The notes under the pieces are model-generated. The model was given only the letters and a program-made list of their open reading frames with translations, was not told the origin of the DNA and did no database searches. Below, in pieces: positions 12,901 to 23,807 of a DNA stretch of 64,000 bases. The stretch comes from Chlorella sorokiniana (Eukaryota > Chlorophyta > Trebouxiophyceae > Chlorellales > Chlorellaceae): assembly GCA_025917655.1 (NCBI GenBank), contig CP084611.1, positions 4,526,001 to 4,590,000 of the forward strand, read 5' to 3'. Numbering within the stretch: the first letter of the stretch is position 1; every line of letters begins with the position of its first letter. A program made the position numbers and the translations under genes.

Positions 12901-14606
12901 CCCCCTCCCCAGGCCGGGCGCCCTGCCACGTCTCCATGCCCCCCAACCTGTATGGTGACGTAGTTATACGTGTCCTTGATGTGGTGGTCGTTCTCCGCCT
13001 GGTACGGGCTGAGCAGGCGCAGCGGCAGCATGTCCTCCGTCTTGATGCGGTGCAGCGGCGCGCGTACCTGCGCCGCGGAGAGGGGCGAGTCCATATGGAA
13101 GAAAGAAAGAGTGAGAGTCAAGCATGGCCACGGCTGAGGCTGCTGTGGACGATGGGCTGCCAAGGAGGCCGGGGTGCATTGTGAGCTCCAGCTGAGAGTT
13201 GCAGGCATTCCACTCCACTGCTCTGCAAAGTAAACGGTGACGCCAGGCAGCCAGTGCAAACAGCAACGGCAGCAGGGCCGGGCAGGGCGGTCCCTCACGG
13301 GTGGTAGCTGATGCGCTGGTTGGGCTCTGGGTACTCGATCAGTTTGCGCTCCAGGCCCCGCCCCTCAGCCAGGTCCTGCCAAGGGCAACGCATGCAACAC
13401 TCAACTGTAAGAGAAAGCAAGCGCCGCTAACTGCGTGCAGTTGGCCGAATACTTGCAGGAAGCCCCCGAGCTGACGTTGAACTGCTGCGTCCTGGCACTG
13501 CCAGCCTGTGCATTCCCGTGAGCTCCTTGCAGGCTGCCGCTGCATGGCTGCCCTGTTCACCCTCAGTATGCCGTCCTGTGCATCCATGAGCGCTTTCTTC
13601 ATGTCAGGGTTGAAGGGATCGATCTCCAGGCCTGGGGTCAGAGCCAACACAGGCCAGTCAAAAAGCAGTGGCAAACCCAGTGAGAACAGCCCCCAACAGC
13701 AGACGAGGGTGTGTGGTTGGCGGAAGCAAGTGCCAGCGGCCTTCCTGCTGGCCAGCAAGTGCTGCTCACCCTTCTCCAGCGTGTCCGCCGCAAGGCGGTT
13801 GGCACCCAGGCCCAGCAGCGCCTGGCCCTTGCGCAGGAAGGACTTGATGTAGGAGCTGGCGCCCTTGTAGTTCCTGCCCGCACAAGACAGACAGAAGAGC
13901 AGGTGAGCCCAGCCCAACAACCCGGCGGTTCGTGTCTCCAGCCAGACAAGGATGCTGCCAGCTCAGCGAGTGTTTGCCAGCAAACATATGCGTGGCCCTT
14001 TGCTGGCGATGGCGCGCTGCGGCCCTGAACCGCGCCCCCACCTGCGTAGCGAGCCATAAGCGAGCGTCTGGCAGCTGTCGGCCTGCGCTGCAGCCTCAGT
14101 GAACATGCCGAGGGCCAAGTAGGCGCCGGAGCAGTTGCTGTGGCACACGTAGAGCTCCGGGTGCGTGACGTTGGACTGGCGGGCCTTGGCAAAGAGCGCG
14201 TGATAGGTGGCGACCGCCCCCACCAGGTCGCCCTCCTTTTGCAGCTTGGCCGCTTGCGCGTTCAACTCGTTCAGCGTGTGCTTGGCAAGCCACTCCGGGC
14301 CCTGGGCCAGCAGCTCAGCAGTGCGCTTTGATATGTCGTCACGCAGCTGCAGAAAGGGAAAGGAAAGGGCGTCAGGGGCGGCCGGGGTGCCTAGCGGCGC
14401 CTGTTGACCGCTACGACAGGCACCCGTGCGGTGTGTCGTTGGCTGCCGCGCCGCACCCAATTCACCTGTTCCAGGCGTTCTTCATTATCGGCAGATGACG
14501 GGAGGGGCTCCGACGGCGCCTGCTCCTCCGCTGGCTGCTCCTCTTCCGGCGCAGGTGCACCATCAGCGACAGTGGTTTCTTCTAACGACTCGGCAGCGCA
14601 ATCCAT
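6941..14606 (-). CDS. PRMT9-like protein with TPR region and two PRMT-type methyltransferase domains
   Basis: An acidic N-terminus (ATG at 14606) precedes a TPR region (14350-13570) containing ELNAQAAKLQKEGDLVGA and FLRKGQALLGLGANRLA. The first SAM-dependent methyltransferase domain has motif I LNLGSGAGLHAMMAL near 12560. A second domain follows, with HVLDIGCGSGILSLLAA near 10270 and VVACDLQQSLCDLARKTA near 9970. The C-terminal beta-barrel part runs to CPEFSPATSLEALTKRPL and a stop at 6941. TPR plus two PRMT modules is the layout of animal PRMT9, which methylates arginine in splicing factors. The double-E loop is altered: LANIFDEGLLTSG in domain 1 and VADFFDAGLLGDG in domain 2. One added base in the runs 9555-9557 and 11487-11490 restores frame. 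There are more than ten introns. It sits between the biotin genes without an obvious pathway link. Confidence 0.78.
7056..7080. repeat. 25-base G homopolymer, intronic in the PRMT9-like gene
   Basis: On the coding (minus) strand this is a pure C tract a few bases upstream of the acceptor of the last exon, so it serves as that intron's polypyrimidine tract. Its true length is doubtful in any assembly. Confidence 0.9.
11377..11427. repeat. (CCA)n trinucleotide repeat, intronic
   Basis: About 51 bp of CCA/CCG triplets lie in a PRMT9-like intron, just after the donor that follows the exon ending LVDMEFVA on the minus strand. Confidence 0.8.
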
Positions 14607-15015
14607 GTCAACTGCACTGCCCGTGGCAGGATATGCGCGAGCCCACGACGACAGCAAGGGTGGATTGAACAAGTTGCGACGAGAAGCAGCGCGTAGCCGA
14701 CTAGCCAGTGGTTCACAGTTACGAAGCGTTTAGAACACAACAAAAGCCCCTGAAGAGCATGTTGCACGACCCCAAAGGTCTGATCTGGCAGGCACCGCTG
14801 CCCGCTGCCGCTGCCGCCGCAGTTCGATCAGTCGCAGCATGCATTGCAAAGGGCAGAATAGTGCCAGGTTCTGGTGCAGTGTTGTGGGAAAAGAAAAAAT
14901 GAAGAAGTAGAACGAATAATCCGTTCAGTAGCAGAGAAGGTTCGGCAACGAGAACAGGCAAAGGCAGCAGCGAGGCCATGGCACGTCTCAAAGAGGAGAG
15001 ATGCGAGGGAGGCAG
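14607..15015. promoter_or_regulatory. Intergenic: PRMT9-like promoter and BIO2 3' UTR
   Basis: Both flanking genes are on the minus strand, so this 409-bp stretch holds the 3' UTR of BIO2 and the promoter and 5' UTR of the PRMT9-like gene. I see no other coding signal. Confidence 0.5.
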
Positions 15016-18000
15016 TCATGTGTGTGCGTGCGCATGCTTCTGCCCGCAGCAGCCACCGCTCGCGGCCTGGGGTGCGGCCTCAGCGGCAAAGGTGCGGCTG
15101 GAGTCGTTGCCAGAGGGGTAGTTGAGGAAGGCGGGGCGGGAGCGCAGGCCCAGCATCTCAAACATCTGCAGGTCTTCGTTGCGGTCGTTGTTGGGGGTGG
15201 TCAGCAGCTTGTCGCCGTCAAAGATGGAGTTGGCGCCGGCCATGAAACATAGCGCCTACGGGGGAACGAAAGATCGACAGCGGTGAAAACGAAACATGAT
15301 GCTGGCTGGGAAAGGGGCAAAAAAGGGAGGAGAGTGGCTAGCTGAACACACAGGCAAGCGTACGTGCAGTGGGTGCCAGCCACACCTCGCCAACCTGAAC
15401 ATGCAAACCCTCCACAAGGACAAGCAAGGATGGGCGATCTGCTTCCCTTGCGCAGCATTGCTCCTGCCATCTCCCCTGCTCATCCCAATCCCCACCCACC
15501 CCCAACCCACCCCCAACCCTCCCACCTGGTCAGCAAAGGAGAAGTTGAGGCGGCCCGCCGACAGGCGCACCACGGTGCGGGGCATGATGACGCGAGCGGT
15601 GGCCACGCAACGAGCCACGTCCAGCCCTGGGGCATGAGGGGCAGGGACCCACCCTTCAGATGCGCAAGGCATCGGCAGAGTGCAGGCTGCTGCCACACGA
15701 GGGACGACGGCCAGTCTTGGGTGTCCCTTAACGGTGCGTCGCATCAGCAGCAGCGCGCTGAGAGGCAGTGCCGGCTGAGCCTGACAGCAGGCTGAGGCCT
15801 CACCAGAGGGTGCTTCGTTGTCCTGCATGGGGTGCCCTTCACCGCCACCAGCGCGTTGATGGGCACCGACTCGGGGTGGGCCGGAAGGGTGGCCAGCTGC
15901 AGGGCAGCAGGGGTGGGGGTGGGGGTGGGTGGCTGGATTCGAGAGTGGGTGGGATTCTCAGGTGGCAAAGGTGGCAGACCCAGCTGGTGCATACACTTCC
16001 AGCTAAGGATCGAGGGCAAGGACGAAGGACTAATTGACTCCAGCGCAGAGCATGCACTCAAGCAGTTCAGCACACGTCCTGTGCAGCACCAAACCCCCAA
16101 CCCAGCGTGCCTGGTGCAGCAGGCCGACGCGGTCGAGCTGCCCCTCGCCCAGCCCAATGATGCCGCCAGCACAGACGGAGATGCCCGCCTGCCGCACCGC
16201 CTCCAGCGTGGCCAGCCGGTCCTCATACTTGCGGGTGGTGGTCACCTTGCCGTAGTACTCTGCGGTACAAAAGCAACATCGAGGTGAGGTTAGGGCGCGC
16301 GTGTGCGCGTTTGCAAAAGCAGAGCGGCGGGGGCGGGCTGCGTTGTTATGAGCGCGAGGGTGCGGCGCGGGGACACATATCAAGCCTGGTATGCTGCTGC
16401 GCGGCCCTTGCTCTTTGTTGGCGTACACACTGATTAACCTTGCTGCTGGCCGCCGCCCCCCCAAACACACAGCACAGCACCACCCACCCGGGCTGGTGTC
16501 CAGGTTGTGGTTGTACGCGGTGAGGCCCGCCTGGCGCAGCTGTGCCGCCTGCTCAGGGGTCAGCATGCCCAGCGTGGTGCACACCTCCATGCCCAGGCCC
16601 CTGATGCGCCTGCAAAGGGGGAAAGAGGACAGAAGCCGGCCTCCCTCTGTCAGCCCGGGATCCTTTCGCAGCGCACGTGGCCTAGATCATGCGCTGCGCA
16701 AGCCGCAGCGTGTGCGGTGTCAGGGCTCGCGGCCAAAGTGGATGCAGGCGCGCCCCCAGCGTCCGCTCAAGGGCGGTGCGTCCCGCCGCTGCCCTGCGCA
16801 GCCCACCAGCCCTTCATCGCCCCTCTCCAAGCCCCCACGTGTCTTGCATGCCCCCATCAGTCCTCAAGTTAACTCCGCCCAACCCCCTCCCCAGCAGAAG
16901 CGCTCACGTGACCATCTCCAGCACGCGTTCCCACTGGCCCTTGCCGACCTGGGAGGGGCCGCGCCAGGCGGCGCCCATGCAGAAACGCGTGCTGCCCGAG
17001 GCCTTGGCGCGGAGCGCCGCCTGCAGGCAGGGCAGAGGCGGGCGGTCGCCGCCGCCTCTCTCATGTGCTGGTGTGGGGCTGGCTGGAGGGGGTGGTGCTC
17101 CTCAGCTTCCTGCCGCCCGTCTCAACCCAACACAAATGCAGGTGCGGTGGTGCTGCTGACAAGCGCTGTGAGTGGGGGAGCGTGCCATGCGAGCGGGACG
17201 CCAGCAGTACAGTACCGCTCCGCACCTCATACACCTCCTCCAGGTTCATCAGCTTCTCCGCCTTGGTCCCTGTGTCCTTGCTCCAGTGGCTCGACTGCGA
17301 GCAGTAGCCGCAGTTCTCCGGGCAGCCGCCCGTCTTGATGGACAGCAGCGTGCAGCGCTGGACCTGCAGGGCGGCCGTGGGAGGGGATGGGAGTTGCCAC
17401 AGCGAGAAAGCGAGCCGCAGTGACGGCAGGGTGTGTGGAGCTCAGACGCACAGGCGGGACCCCTCTTGATCGCGGCTCTTTGCTTCTAGCGCCGCATTTC
17501 TTTGAAGATTTTGAGACAGCAGCAAGCACGACGTCACAAAGTTGTACTGTGGCGGCCCTCTGCTGCATCACAGCGTCGCCGAACGCCCTCCCGCGCTGCC
17601 CACCATGGACGGATCGTTGTACATCCTGTGCACCGAGGCAGCGTGGTACACAAGGTCCAGCAGCGGCGTGTTGTACACCTCAGCCACCTCCTCGCGCCTG
17701 CAGACCAAGGAGAACAGCGATGAGCCCTGGGGCGCCCCAGCGCCGTCCGAGCGCTGACCGCCAGTTTGTTGGAGGGTGGCAGGGCCCCGTTGTCACGCTG
17801 ATAGCGCCGACTTACGTCCAATTGGTGCGGATGGCGCCCAACTCCTGCTGCCAGCGGGCCTTGCCGGCAGGCTCGGCTGCCGGGGGTGAAGCACTGTCGT
17901 CAACAGGCAACGGCATCACGTGTTGCACGATGCTGCTGTTGGAGAAATCCCGGCTGCCAACCCCAAGCCAGCCCAAGCGGCAATGCGCCTCGGGCCCTGT

Positions 18001-18093
18001 AGGGCTACTGCCAAGGCTTGCCGAGACTGCGCCATCATGCAAAAAAATAGCTGACAGCGATGCCCACTTTGAAGAGAGCAGCAGCAGATGCAT
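15016..18093 (-). CDS. BIO2: Biotin synthase, mitochondrial (radical SAM)
   Basis: Inserts sulfur into dethiobiotin to make biotin. The radical-SAM cluster motif CPENCGYC (CxxxCxxC) lies near 17310 after [13 protein letters not shown]. Further blocks: [20 protein letters not shown] (17690), [13 protein letters not shown] (17000), [18 protein letters not shown] (16585), [11 protein letters not shown] (16510), [19 protein letters not shown] (16180), [17 protein letters not shown] (15870), [12 protein letters not shown] (15585) and [17 protein letters not shown] (15230). The ATG at 18093 gives about 60 residues before the catalytic core, fitting a mitochondrial presequence; a second ATG at 17916 would remove it. 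The exon ending at 16111 is followed by GCACGC, so that intron appears to be GC-AG. Unlike BIOF and BIO3-BIO1, I found no frame break. It shares a divergent promoter region with the hydroxylase gene at 18327. Confidence 0.95.
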
Positions 18094-18326
18094 GCAGCCT
18101 AGCAGAGGAGGCAGGAACAGGATGGGGCCAGCAAGGCTGACGAGGAGCCAACAAGCCTCTCCCACCCTCCGATGTCAATGCATTTGCACGCGATCTCATT
18201 TGCAGGGTTCGAGATCCCTCTTCCAAAGTCTGTAGAAGTCCTGCGTTGAGTCTCCCGTGCTGCCTGCCCGCCCTCTGCCTGGACTTGTTCTCAACGCCGC
18301 CCAGAACTAGCACATTGGGGAGGGCG
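18094..18326. promoter_or_regulatory. Divergent promoter region between BIO2 and the fatty acid hydroxylase gene
   Basis: These 233 bp separate the start codons of two divergent genes. No TATA box or other known motif stands out; the call rests on position. Confidence 0.4.
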
Positions 18327-20267
18327 ATGCAACATCTTTCACCTCTATACGGCGGCGGCTTCTGGGTCGCCCTGCGGCAGCTTGCAGCGGTGAGCAGCAG
18401 CGCCCGCCTGCTGCCGCCACCTCTGGTCACACGTGCAGCCTCCTTGTGTTCCACCTCTGCCCCGCCCTTGCCTGTCAGAGAGCCTATGCAATGGAGGATG
18501 CATTCTCGCAGGTTTACTATGCGGCAGGCATCTTGTTGCACTACGTGGTGCCCTCGCTGCTGCCGGTCAAGTCGGTGCAGAAGGGGCAGCGACGCAAGGG
18601 GCAAGTCACGTCGGAAGCCCTGTACAGCATAGGTAAGGACGCACAGGCTGCACTCGAAAAGGTGCAGCAGCTGAGCGTTCCTATGGCATGCGGGTGGGAT
18701 GCGTGCAGTCTGACATGGGTTGCCAAGCTGCACCCCACCTCCCACCGACCCAATGCTGCAGGGCCGCTGATAGTGAAGGCGGGCGTGTGGACCCTCGTCG
18801 AGCGCCTGCATGCCCGCGGCCACACCAAGCTCTACACAGGATCTCCAACCGATGCGTGGCAGGTGGGCAGGGCGCCGGGTTCCTCGCGGCTCCAGCGGGC
18901 GGCAGGGGTGCCGGCTTTGTGGGCTGGCCACCCTCCCTGCTTGCAGCGTGCTCCTCCACCTGTCCCTCCCCTCTCACGCCCGTGGCCTGCGCCTGTCGGT
19001 ATTTGCCTGGCTCGCAGCTCTCCATCGTTGCCTGCCAAAGCCTCACAGGTCTCCGTTCTGGCATGGGGCGCAGGTGCTGTACATGGTGCTGTCGGTGGTG
19101 GTCCTGGACTACCTGCACGACGCCTGGTTCTACTGGACCCACCGCCTGCTGCACTGGCGCCCGCTATACGTGCACGTACACGCGCTGCACCACACGTGAG
19201 CCGCCTGCAAGCTCTTGCGCCGGCTGGAAAGCGGGGTGCGGCCCTTGGCAGCTGCGAGACCGGCCGCCCGCGGGACGCTGCACCCTCGGGCGCCGACCCG
19301 CGCCCCGCTCCCGGCCGCCGCTCCCATGTGCTGGCTCCTTCCGTGCTGACGCCTTCAATCACTCATGGTTGGGCCGTCGGTGCCTCGCCCACCCTGCAAG
19401 TCGGGCTTTTCGACCTGCCCCTTCCCGTTTCCCACGCCAATCTGTCTGCCCTCCTCCATCACGCCGCAGCTCAACCGTGCCCACCGCCTTCGCCGGCTAC
19501 TCCTTCCACGTGGCCGAGGCGGCGCTGGTGTTTGCCAACGAGGTGCTCGTCTGCTTCCTGCTGCCGCTGCACGCGGGCCTGCACCGCGCCTACCACCTCC
19601 TCACCACCGTCATCCACGAAGGTGAGGGCGGGGTGGGCTGGGGTGGAGCGATGGGCGGGTGGTTTACGGAGGCTGTGCTGGCACATATGCAGTCGTTAGC
19701 AGGCCTGGGGGTGCGACTTCTTGTTTGTTGAAGCGTTGACCCCAGTGCCAGTGCATGGTGCGGGCTGCCCCGCTTGCACCCACCCTTTGGCTGGGGCCTT
19801 GGGTCGAGCAGGGAGACAACTAACTCGTGGGGGCTGTGCTGGCCGCCCTGCAGGCGGGCACGCTGGGTACGAGATGGCCCCCTTCCTGCCCATGCTGGAG
19901 CAGCTGGCCAGCCTGGCGCTGCGGGCGCCGCCCCAGCCCCGCCCTCAACACCGTGCGCCACCACGACATGCACCACCGCTTCCCGCGCACCCACTTTTCC
20001 CTGTACTTCACCCACTGGGACCGCCTGTGCGGTACGGAGCACCCGCGGTACCGCGCTGACGTGGCGGCGCACTTTGCCGAGGGGCAGCTGGCCGAGGGCA
20101 AGGCGGAGCACCCTGGCGGCGCCGCACACGCCCCAGTAGCAGTGGTGGCGGCGGGGGACGTGGCGGCGAACGCAACGTGCGAGGACGATGGGGCGGCAAG
20201 GGCTGCTCTGGGGGTGCAGACTCGCAGCAGGGCGCGGCAGGCGGCGCCGGCCGCAGAAGGGTGGTGA
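18327..20267 (+). CDS. Fatty acid hydroxylase / sterol desaturase superfamily membrane protein
   Basis: Di-iron, ER-type integral membrane oxidase of the fatty acid hydroxylase superfamily; the substrate cannot be told from sequence. Exons: 18327-18389, 18479 to about 18630, 18762-18862, 19074-19195, 19470-19621, and about 19853-20267. The histidine clusters are in place: YWTHRLLH and HVHALHHT near 19130-19195 and VRHHDMHHRFPRTHFSLYF near 19950. Hydrophobic stretches include VLYMVLSVVVLDYL and FANEVLVCFLLPLHAGL. The final exon changes frame between LASLALRAPP and LNTVRHHDMHH (about 19930-19950). One added C in each of two adjacent C4 runs would restore it, so I treat the gene as intact. The tail after HPRYRADVAAHF is low-complexity and not conserved. 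Confidence 0.87.
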
Positions 20268-20585
20268 GCTCCAACGCTGCGCTGGCAGGCAGGTGCACTG
20301 CCACACCCTGTGTCCTCTGCTTGCCATGTGGCATCCAGCCAGCCCTGGCACCCTTGTTGAAACCTGCCTTCATTCATGCATCCAGTCAGCATTGAAGAAG
20401 AGCGGAGGAGGTGGGGCAGTATACACCTGGCCAGCAGAAGCCGCTGCTGAGCCGCGTCAAACGCTGTGGTCAAGCGACGTCGCTCAGCGTGCCCGTCACG
20501 GGGCTGGCAGGCAGGCTCAGGCTGCGCCCGTACGGCACAGCCAGGGGAGCGCTCGGAGGGCGGCCCGCCACCGCCGCCGCTGCTG
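20268..20585. other. Convergent 3' region
   Basis: The hydroxylase gene and the minus-strand Popeye-like gene converge here. No coding block is recognisable; 3' UTRs are expected. Confidence 0.5.
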
Positions 20586-22895
20586 TCAAAGTCGGGAGGG
20601 GGCGGAAGCCACGCTATGCCCGCTGCGCACCGACACATCGCCCAGCAGCTCCTCGAGCGAGATGAGCTGGATGCGGCGCATGCTCTGCAGCCCCGACAGG
20701 ATGTCAAACGCAACGCGGCCGCTGCCCCCAGACACAGCCGCCACCGCCTCGTCCTCGCTCTTGCCGCGCGCCTCCTGCTGCCGCTGCAACGCCGCCTTGC
20801 ACTGCGCCGCCTTCAGCGCGATCGCGCGGTTGCGGGCCTGCCGCAGCAAGGGGGCGCAGAAGGGAGGGCAGCTGGGGCGGGTGAGGGGCGAAGCTGGTCC
20901 AGAACATCGGGAATACCAGCCAACCAGGCGCTGCTGGGCCCTCTGCACTGTCCCCGGCAACGCAGCAGGGCCCACAGGCGTCCCAGTTTTGCCCTGCTGC
21001 ACCCATGCTTGCATCCCAGCCCTCCTCGCCCCGCTTTCGCAGCGTGTCCCCCCCTCCCCCCCCCCCGGGCCGTCCCCTCCCGCTCCCCCAGCGCACCATG
21101 ATGCCGGTTGTGGGCAGTGCAGTGTGGCGCAGGCCCGGCGGTGGGAAGGGGTTCAGGCTGCGCCACACCCAGCGCAGCACGCCGCCCAGCGTGGGCTTTT
21201 CTGACTCGTAATTACGCAGCGGGTCTGTGAAGTCGCGGCTGCGGGCCCCTGCAAACGATGGGCAGCTGTTCCAGCATTTGCATCAGGCAGCGAGGCGTGC
21301 AGGGCAGGGGAGCGGAAAGTGCACCACGCCGCAGCCAGCAGTAAGCCAGGAGGCCCGGGGCAGCAGGGCGCCGGCGAGCCAGGGCTTGCAGCAGGGGGCG
21401 CGCCTTGAAGATCTCGTCTGGCTCGGGCTCCCGGTGGCGCACAACAGCTCCTGTGAGGGGTGCATCTTGCCCCACATGTAGTGACCCAGCTGGGCCAGCG
21501 CAAAGTAGCGCAAAAGGCGCCCACTGCGGCCAGAAAGGGGGCTGTGGGTGAAAAAAACGTGCACACACATCGCAGCATGCGTTTGGGAAGTGGCCAGCAG
21601 CAGCCCTGCGCATGCTGCGTGCAGGCCGCCCCGTCAGGCGGCGTGTGCGTGCAGGTGGGACGCTGGAGTGCTGCAATGGCCCTGCAGCGGCACAGAGCCC
21701 CCAGGGGAGAGCTGGGGGCGCCTCTCGGCACAGCCCATCGCTCTGTCTCCTACCTCCCTTCCCATCGGTCCGAACTGCATCACATGCATGACCACACCAC
21801 CGCCACCCACCCACCCACATCCCAACATACATTCACACCTACAAGCACAGCTGGTTTCCCCCACCCGCCGGCGCCAGCTCCGTTGCCATGGCAGCCAGCT
21901 CCTCAATGGTCCAGCAGTAGAGCAGGCAGTCGGTGTCGGCAACTGCCGAGAAGGTGTGCAGGTCGTTGAACTTCTCAAAGCCGATGAAGATGCCAAACAC
22001 GTTGAGCGTGCCTGCGACGAGCGCAGCAGAGCAAGGGGGAGCTGCAGGCGTGACGCCTGACCCATGTCGAAGGACAGCAGGCGCAGCGTGCGCTCACCCA
22101 TGTCGAAACAGCAGCCGCTGTACTGCGTGCGCGGTTCCTCAGGTACGCCGCGGTACACGCAGCGGATGGTGGCGGTACCCTGCACCAGCACGTGGAAGGC
22201 GAGGCGGGCGCCATGGCCGCGCGTGATGGTGCCGCCCGCGGGCGCCCGCAGCCACCGCCCGTACTTGAGCGACTGAGAGACGGGGGAGGGGGGGGGGCAT
22301 AGCAGGGAGGCGCTGTGACGCTGTTTGGACAGCAATCAAGCATGGAACGCACGACGGCGCCCCACAGCATCAGCAGATTTCACTGCCCCAAACGCAGCCC
22401 TGGGCTGTGACGAAGCGAACGGAAAACATGACAGCGATGCCCGCCCCCTCACCTCCTTCATCTCCAGCCGCCCCATGCCCGAGCGGCGGTAGAAGAAGCG
22501 CCACAGCTGCTCCTCGTCGGCGCTGGCAAAACGTATGCGACGCTGATCCCACAGCAGGAGGTGGAGCGAGAGCGCGTGGAAGGCGAGGGAGAGGGAAGAC
22601 CAGGCCAGCGTGTCCATCCCCAGCAGCCCCGTCCACTTCACAGCCGGCCAGATCGGGAAGCCGAGCAGTGCGGCTGCGGGGGAGAGGGGGGAGGGGGGCT
22701 AGGAGGGGGGCTGGCGATCACAAGGGCGTCAGCGGACGTGGCATGGGGCAATGCAGGGCGTGCTGCTGGGCCCCTGCTGCAGCCAGCCAATGGCCAGCCG
22801 ATGGCCAGCCGACGCTGCCTTGCTCCATGCAGCGCTCTCACTTGTGAACAGGCAGATGTTGGCGACAACGAGGCACAGGCGGATCAGCAGCACGT
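20586..22895 (-). CDS. Popeye-domain-like (cNMP-binding-fold) membrane protein
   Basis: Exons read in order: DVLLIRLCLVVANICLFT (up to 22895), then GFPIWPAVKWTGLLGMDTLA with hydrophobic helices and DQRRIRFASADEEQLWRFFY (near 22530). Next come LKYGRWLRAPAGGTITRGHG with FHVLVQGTATIRCVYRG (22170), FNDLHTFSAVADTDCLLYCW (21950) and LLRYFALAQLGHYMWG (21500). The end is LQSMRRIQLISLEELLGDVS, with a stop at 20586. Membrane helices followed by one beta-roll with a WxxExL-like step and a DC(L/R)LxxW end match the layout of animal Popeye proteins, which bind cAMP. I identified this by pattern only. The 22895 end is a clear acceptor (pyrimidine tract plus CAG on the minus strand), so a 5' exon with the ATG must lie upstream; I could not place it. 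Confidence 0.5.
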
Positions 22896-23807
22896 CTGAA
22901 ACCAGGGCGGACAAGAAGAAGGACAGGCTGCTGAGCTGCGCTATAGGCCCCCTGGCCGCAGCACTGTGACCATGTGGACGCCAGCGTGCCCTCCAATCCA
23001 GGGTCAAGGAAGCTGTTTCAGCAGTGCCGGCCTGCTGTCCGAGCTGAGAGCACCGCCAGCCGCGGTGGCGGCACCTCAGTGAGGGAGCAGGCACAAGCAA
23101 GGCATGCGACTTCACAGGTGCTTGAAGGATTTTTCTAGCGAGCAATGAATCCGAGGCGTTCTTGCTAGACGCTTGCACCGCCAAGTAGGGCGAGGTGCAG
23201 GTTGTGGCGAACTGGTTGCGGAACAGAAAAGGGCCTCGCCAAGCTGTGAACCAAGACGGTCGGAGGCCAGAGCTGCAAACGAAGCGCTATCACGAAGCCC
23301 TATCACGCGGCAAACCCTGCTCAACAGGACGGCCAGGCTGGCAAATCTTATTCTGTTCAAAACCCAGTGGCGGTTGGAGACTTCAACAGTTCATAGGCAA
23401 GCAGCACGTCGTATCAGCAGCCTCCAACCCTGGAACTGCGCCTTGCAGTTCCTGCGCTGCTGCACATGAGGGCGACCAAGCAGCCGAGCGCTGCACGTGG
23501 CTTTTCAGCAGCACCTACTGTGTGCAGATCAGCAGCTTGCAGACGCAGCAAGCAGCAGGGCAGCAGTCGGGCAGCAAGCATACCAATCGCTGCGGAGCAG
23601 GCCGAAAGGTGTGTTCGTTGCCCGTTCTTGGATTTTCGCTACATATCAAGGGGTCAGCGCGCTAACTAGGGGTGGCGAGCCCTTGGGGCGGCGCTGCTTG
23701 AACTCCCGCTCGCCCTGCCTGCTGGCAGCGTCTTCAGCCTGCGCCGACTAAGCAGCTGCCCCACCTCGTGCAGGCCACCTGCCAGCGGCTTTGTTCAGCC
23801 CCAGGGC
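22896..23807. other. Intergenic stretch with unresolved 5' exons
   Basis: This region lies between two divergent genes: the Popeye-like gene on the minus strand and the Nudix gene on the plus strand. It should contain the missing first exon(s) of the Popeye-like gene and the shared promoter. The Nudix frame stays open from 23670 to its ATG at 23808, so an upstream exon with a transit peptide is possible. Confidence 0.4.

Noticed and set aside
337-18093. Recent horizontal transfer of the biotin cluster from bacteria
   Set aside because: The genes have many spliceosomal introns, plant-type fusion of BioD with BioA and organelle-targeting ends; nothing in base composition sets them apart from their neighbours.
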